DNA from: an uncultured Collinsella sp.
GTDB lineage: Bacteria > Actinomycetota > Coriobacteriia > Coriobacteriales > Coriobacteriaceae
Assembly: GCA_900540935.1 (NCBI GenBank)
Contig: UQHW01000007.1
Location: forward strand, 22,538-86,537
DNA length: 64,000 nt
Direction: 5' to 3'
The notes under the pieces were generated by a model, which had not been told where the DNA came from, ran no database searches, and saw only the letters and a list, made by a program, of their open reading frames with translations. The position numbers were made by a program, and so were the translations under genes. This document shows positions 61,324 through 64,000 of the stretch, piece by piece. Numbering within the stretch: position 1 is the stretch's first letter; each line of letters opens with the position of its first letter.

Positions 61324-63972
61324 ATGGTGAAAAAGTCACCGGAAAACACTACTCCCGCAATTGTGGACAACGTAGAGGCGCTTGAGGCTAAGCTCGCTCA
61401 GATGCGAGAGGCCCAGGCGCTTTTTGCTACGTACACGCAGGAGCAGGTCGACAAGATCTTCTATGAGGCCGCCATGGCCGCCAACAAGGCTCGTATCCCG
61501 TTGGCGAAGATGGCCATCGAGGAGACCGGCCGCGGCGTTCTTGAGGACAAGGTCATCAAGAACCACTACGCCGCAGAGTACATCTACAACGCTTACAAGA
61601 ATACCAAGACCTGTGGTGTCCTGGAGCGCGACGAGGCTTACGGCATCACCAAGATCGCCGAGCCCATCGGCATCGTGGGCGCCGTCATCCCGACGACCAA
61701 CCCCACCTCCACCGCGATCTTCAAGACGCTGATCTGCCTGAAGACCCGCAACGCCATCATCATCTCCCCGCACCCGGCTGCCGCCAAGTGCACCATCGCC
61801 GCCGCCAAGCTCGTGCTTGACGCCGCCGTCAAGGCCGGCGCCCCCGAGGGCATCATCGGCTGGGTCGATGTCCCCTCCATCGAGCTGACTAACATGGTCA
61901 TGCGCGACGTCGACATCATCCTCGCCACCGGTGGCCCGGGCATGGTCAAGGCCGCCTACTCCTCGGGCAAGCCCGCCCTGGGCGTTGGCGCCGGTAACAC
62001 CCCGGTCGTCATCGACGACACCGCCGACGTTCTGCTCGCAGTCAACTCCATCATCCACTCCAAGACCTTCGACAACGGCATGATCTGCGCTTCCGAGCAG
62101 TCCGTGACCGTCATCGACACCATCTACGACCAGGTCAAGGCCGAGTTCCAGAAGCGCGGCTGCTACTTCGTCAAGCAGGGTGCCGAGATGGAGGCCCTGC
62201 GTGCCGCCATGTTCAAGAACGGCGCCCTCGATCACCGCATCCCCGGCATGGCTGCCGCCAAGATCGCCGAGCTCGCCGGCATCGAGGTTCCCGCCAAGAC
62301 TAAGATCCTGATCGCCGAGGTCACCTCCACCGACCCCGCCAAGGAGGAGTTCTCCCACGAGAAGCTCTCCCCGGTCCTGGCCATGTACCACGCCAAGGAC
62401 TTCCAGGAGGCCGTCGACAAGGCCGAGCACCTGGTGCTCGCCGGTGGCCCGGGCCACACCGCCTCTCTGTACGTGCACCCCGCCCAGGCCGAGAAGATCA
62501 GCCTGTTCGAGCACGTCATGAAGGCCTGCCGCATCGTCATCAACACCCCGTCCTCGCACGGTGGCATCGGTGACCTGTACAACTTTGGCATGAAGCCGTC
62601 TCTGACCCTGGGCTGCGGCTCCTGGGGCGGCAACTCCGTCTCCGAGAACGTTGGGGTGAAGCACTTGATCAACGTTAAGACTGTGGCCGAGCGCCGTGAG
62701 AACATGCTGTGGTTCCGCGCTCCCGAGAAGGTCTACTTCAAGAAGGGTTCCACGCCCGTCGCCCTCGACGAGCTGGGCAACGTCATGGGCAAGAAGCGCG
62801 CCTTCATCGTTACCGACCAGTTCCTCTTCAAGAATGGCAACACCCGCGCCATCGAGGCCAAGCTCGACGAGATGGGCATCGCCCACGACTGCTTCTACGA
62901 CGTCGAGCCCGATCCGTCGCTGCAGTGCGCACGTCGCGGCGCCAAGCAGATGGCTCTCTTTGAGCCGGACGTCATCATCGCCGTCGGCGGTGGCTCCGCT
63001 ATGGACGCCGGCAAGATCATGTGGATGATGTACGAGCACCCCGAGTGCAAGTTTGAGGACATGGCCATGGACTTCATGGACATCCGCAAGCGTATCTTCA
63101 CCTTCCCCGAGATGGGCAAGAAGGCCTACTTCGTCGCCGTCCCGACCTCCTCGGGTACCGGCTCCGAGTGCACGCCGTTCGCCATCATCACCGACAAGGA
63201 GACCGGCATCAAGTGGCCGCTCGCCGACTACGCGCTGCTCCCCAACATGGCTATCGTCGACGCCGACAACTGCATGACCGCCCCGCGCGGCCTGACCGCT
63301 GCCTCCGGCATCGACGTCATGACCCACGCCATCGAGTCCTACGTCTCCATCATGGCTTCCGACTACACCAAGGGCCTCTCCGAGCGCGCTGCCAAGCTCG
63401 TCTTTGAGAACCTGCCCTCCAGCTTCACGAACGGCGCCAAGGACCCGCACGCCCGCGAGGAGATGCACAACGCCTCCTGCATGGCCGGTATGGCCTTCGC
63501 CAACGCCTTCCTGGGCCTCAACCACTCCATGGCTCACAAGCTCGGCGCTTTCCATCACCTGCCCCACGGCATCGCTAACGCCGTCATCCTGACCCGCGTC
63601 ATGCGCTACAACGCCGCCGAGGCTCCCGTCAAGATGGGTACCTTCTCCCAGTATCCTTACCCCAACGCGCTGCACAACTACGCCGAGATGGCCAAGTACT
63701 GCGGCATCGAGGGCAAGGACGACAAGGAGGTCTTCGAGAACTTCATCACGAAGCTCGAGGAGCTCAAGGACTTCATCGGTGTCAAGAAGACCATCGCCGA
63801 CTACGGTGTTGACGAGCAGTACTTCCTCGACACCCTCGACGAGATGACCGAGCAGGCATTCAACGACCAGTGCACCGGCGCTAACCCGCGCTACCCGCTC
63901 ATGAGCGAGATCAAGGAGCTCTACCTGGACGCCTACTACGGCCGCGAGCCCCAGGACTACGCCGTCTGCTAG
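61324..63972 (+). CDS. adhE: Bifunctional acetaldehyde-CoA / alcohol dehydrogenase AdhE
   Basis: 882 residues. Converts acetyl-CoA to acetaldehyde and on to ethanol, reoxidising two NADH in fermentation. The N-terminal aldehyde dehydrogenase domain (about 1-450) has the catalytic Cys in NGMICASEQS and GGPGHTASLY. The C-terminal iron-dependent alcohol dehydrogenase (about 470-882) has GGGSAMDAGK and the iron ligands in HKLGAFHHLPHG. AdhE forms filaments (spirosomes). AAGGAGACACAA precedes the ATG. Codon use is extremely biased to C/G endings, as expected for a highly expressed gene. The transcript end lies beyond the window. Confidence 0.98.
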   Translation: MVKKSPENTTPAIVDNVEALEAKLAQMREAQALFATYTQEQVDKIFYEAAMAANKARIPLAKMAIEETGRGVLEDKVIKNHYAAEYIYNAYKNTKTCGVLERDEAYGITKIAEPIGIVGAVIPTTNPTSTAIFKTLICLKTRNAIIISPHPAAAKCTIAAAKLVLDAAVKAGAPEGIIGWVDVPSIELTNMVMRDVDIILATGGPGMVKAAYSSGKPALGVGAGNTPVVIDDTADVLLAVNSIIHSKTFDNGMICASEQSVTVIDTIYDQVKAEFQKRGCYFVKQGAEMEALRAAMFKNGALDHRIPGMAAAKIAELAGIEVPAKTKILIAEVTSTDPAKEEFSHEKLSPVLAMYHAKDFQEAVDKAEHLVLAGGPGHTASLYVHPAQAEKISLFEHVMKACRIVINTPSSHGGIGDLYNFGMKPSLTLGCGSWGGNSVSENVGVKHLINVKTVAERRENMLWFRAPEKVYFKKGSTPVALDELGNVMGKKRAFIVTDQFLFKNGNTRAIEAKLDEMGIAHDCFYDVEPDPSLQCARRGAKQMALFEPDVIIAVGGGSAMDAGKIMWMMYEHPECKFEDMAMDFMDIRKRIFTFPEMGKKAYFVAVPTSSGTGSECTPFAIITDKETGIKWPLADYALLPNMAIVDADNCMTAPRGLTAASGIDVMTHAIESYVSIMASDYTKGLSERAAKLVFENLPSSFTNGAKDPHAREEMHNASCMAGMAFANAFLGLNHSMAHKLGAFHHLPHGIANAVILTRVMRYNAAEAPVKMGTFSQYPYPNALHNYAEMAKYCGIEGKDDKEVFENFITKLEELKDFIGVKKTIADYGVDEQYFLDTLDEMTEQAFNDQCTGANPRYPLMSEIKELYLDAYYGREPQDYAVC

Positions 63973-64000
63973 TTTTTAGCACGGTTTTTTGCGGCGGGGG

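Noticed and set aside
61336..63675. 779-codon open frame opposite adhE
   Set aside because: Mirror of the highly biased adhE codons, with Gly/Val/Leu-rich low-complexity translation and no ribosome binding site.

Overview
The window looks like a chromosomal segment of a Coriobacteriia actinobacterium, most likely Collinsella or a close relative. It is GC-rich with strong G/C third-position bias. It carries an actinobacterial integration host factor next to gmk and rpoZ, an nrdR / LysM protein / lexA cluster and a GarA-like FHA protein next to an FtsR-like MerR regulator, all arranged as in mycobacteria. Other stretches follow a Bacillus-like order: comEA-comEC-holA-rpsT-lepA-hemW-dnaJ-mtaB-phoH-ybeY-dgkA-era-recO, and rpsO-pnp, ftsK, rodZ, pgsA-cinA-recA, rny, spoVS, miaB. 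The genus is inferred from gene content and style; no marker RNA is present.

Layout. 1-7 kb (+): the end of a Nif3-like gene, a zinc-ribbon coiled-coil protein, coaBC, tRNA-Pro(GGG), a CDP-alcohol phosphatidyltransferase, the FHA/MerR pair, apt and a secreted NlpC/P60 hydrolase. 7-11 kb: degV (+) facing a DUF1836 regulator (-), each preceded by the same inverted-repeat operator; then trxB (-) diverging from an MGDG-synthase-like glycosyltransferase (+). 11.1-11.5 kb: a palindrome-rich convergent intergenic region. 11.5-14.4 kb: dut-nrdR-LysM (-) diverging from lexA (+) over three LexA boxes, and an acyltransferase gene broken by an in-frame TAA. 14.4-54.6 kb is almost entirely on the minus strand. 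In transcription order it runs mihF-gmk-rpoZ-thiI; comEA-comEC-holA; rpsT; lepA-dusB-hemW-dnaJ2-dnaJ-mtaB-phoH-ybeY-dgkA-era-recO; rpsO; pnp; RNase J-ftsK-rodZ-yajQ-rimO-pgsA-cinA; recA-recX; rny-GHKL ATPase-spoVS-miaB-miaA-hflX. 54.8-60.3 kb: the de novo pyrimidine genes pyrR-B-C-K-D-F (-) behind a leader that looks like a PyrR attenuator. 60.6-64 kb (+): rpmB, a decayed RAYT transposase remnant bounded by inverted repeats, and adhE.

Most genes are housekeeping: RNA decay (RNase Y, RNase J, PNPase, YbeY), tRNA modification (MiaA, MiaB, MtaB, RimO as a relative, ThiI, DusB), DNA repair and SOS (LexA, RecA, RecX, RecO, NrdR, Dut), DNA uptake (ComEA/EC), lipid synthesis and fermentation (AdhE).

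The features most worth following are: a likely DUF1836 regulon (operator pair at 6974-7004 and 8652-8674); a structured repeat element present twice in inverted orientation between pnp and the RNase J gene, with compensatory base changes (32711-32797 and 32976-33058); a DnaJ paralogue whose C-terminal domain is replaced by membrane segments; a MutL-like GHKL ATPase in the rny-spoVS position; SOS promoters in which LexA boxes fill the -35/-10 spacer; and the pyr attenuator.
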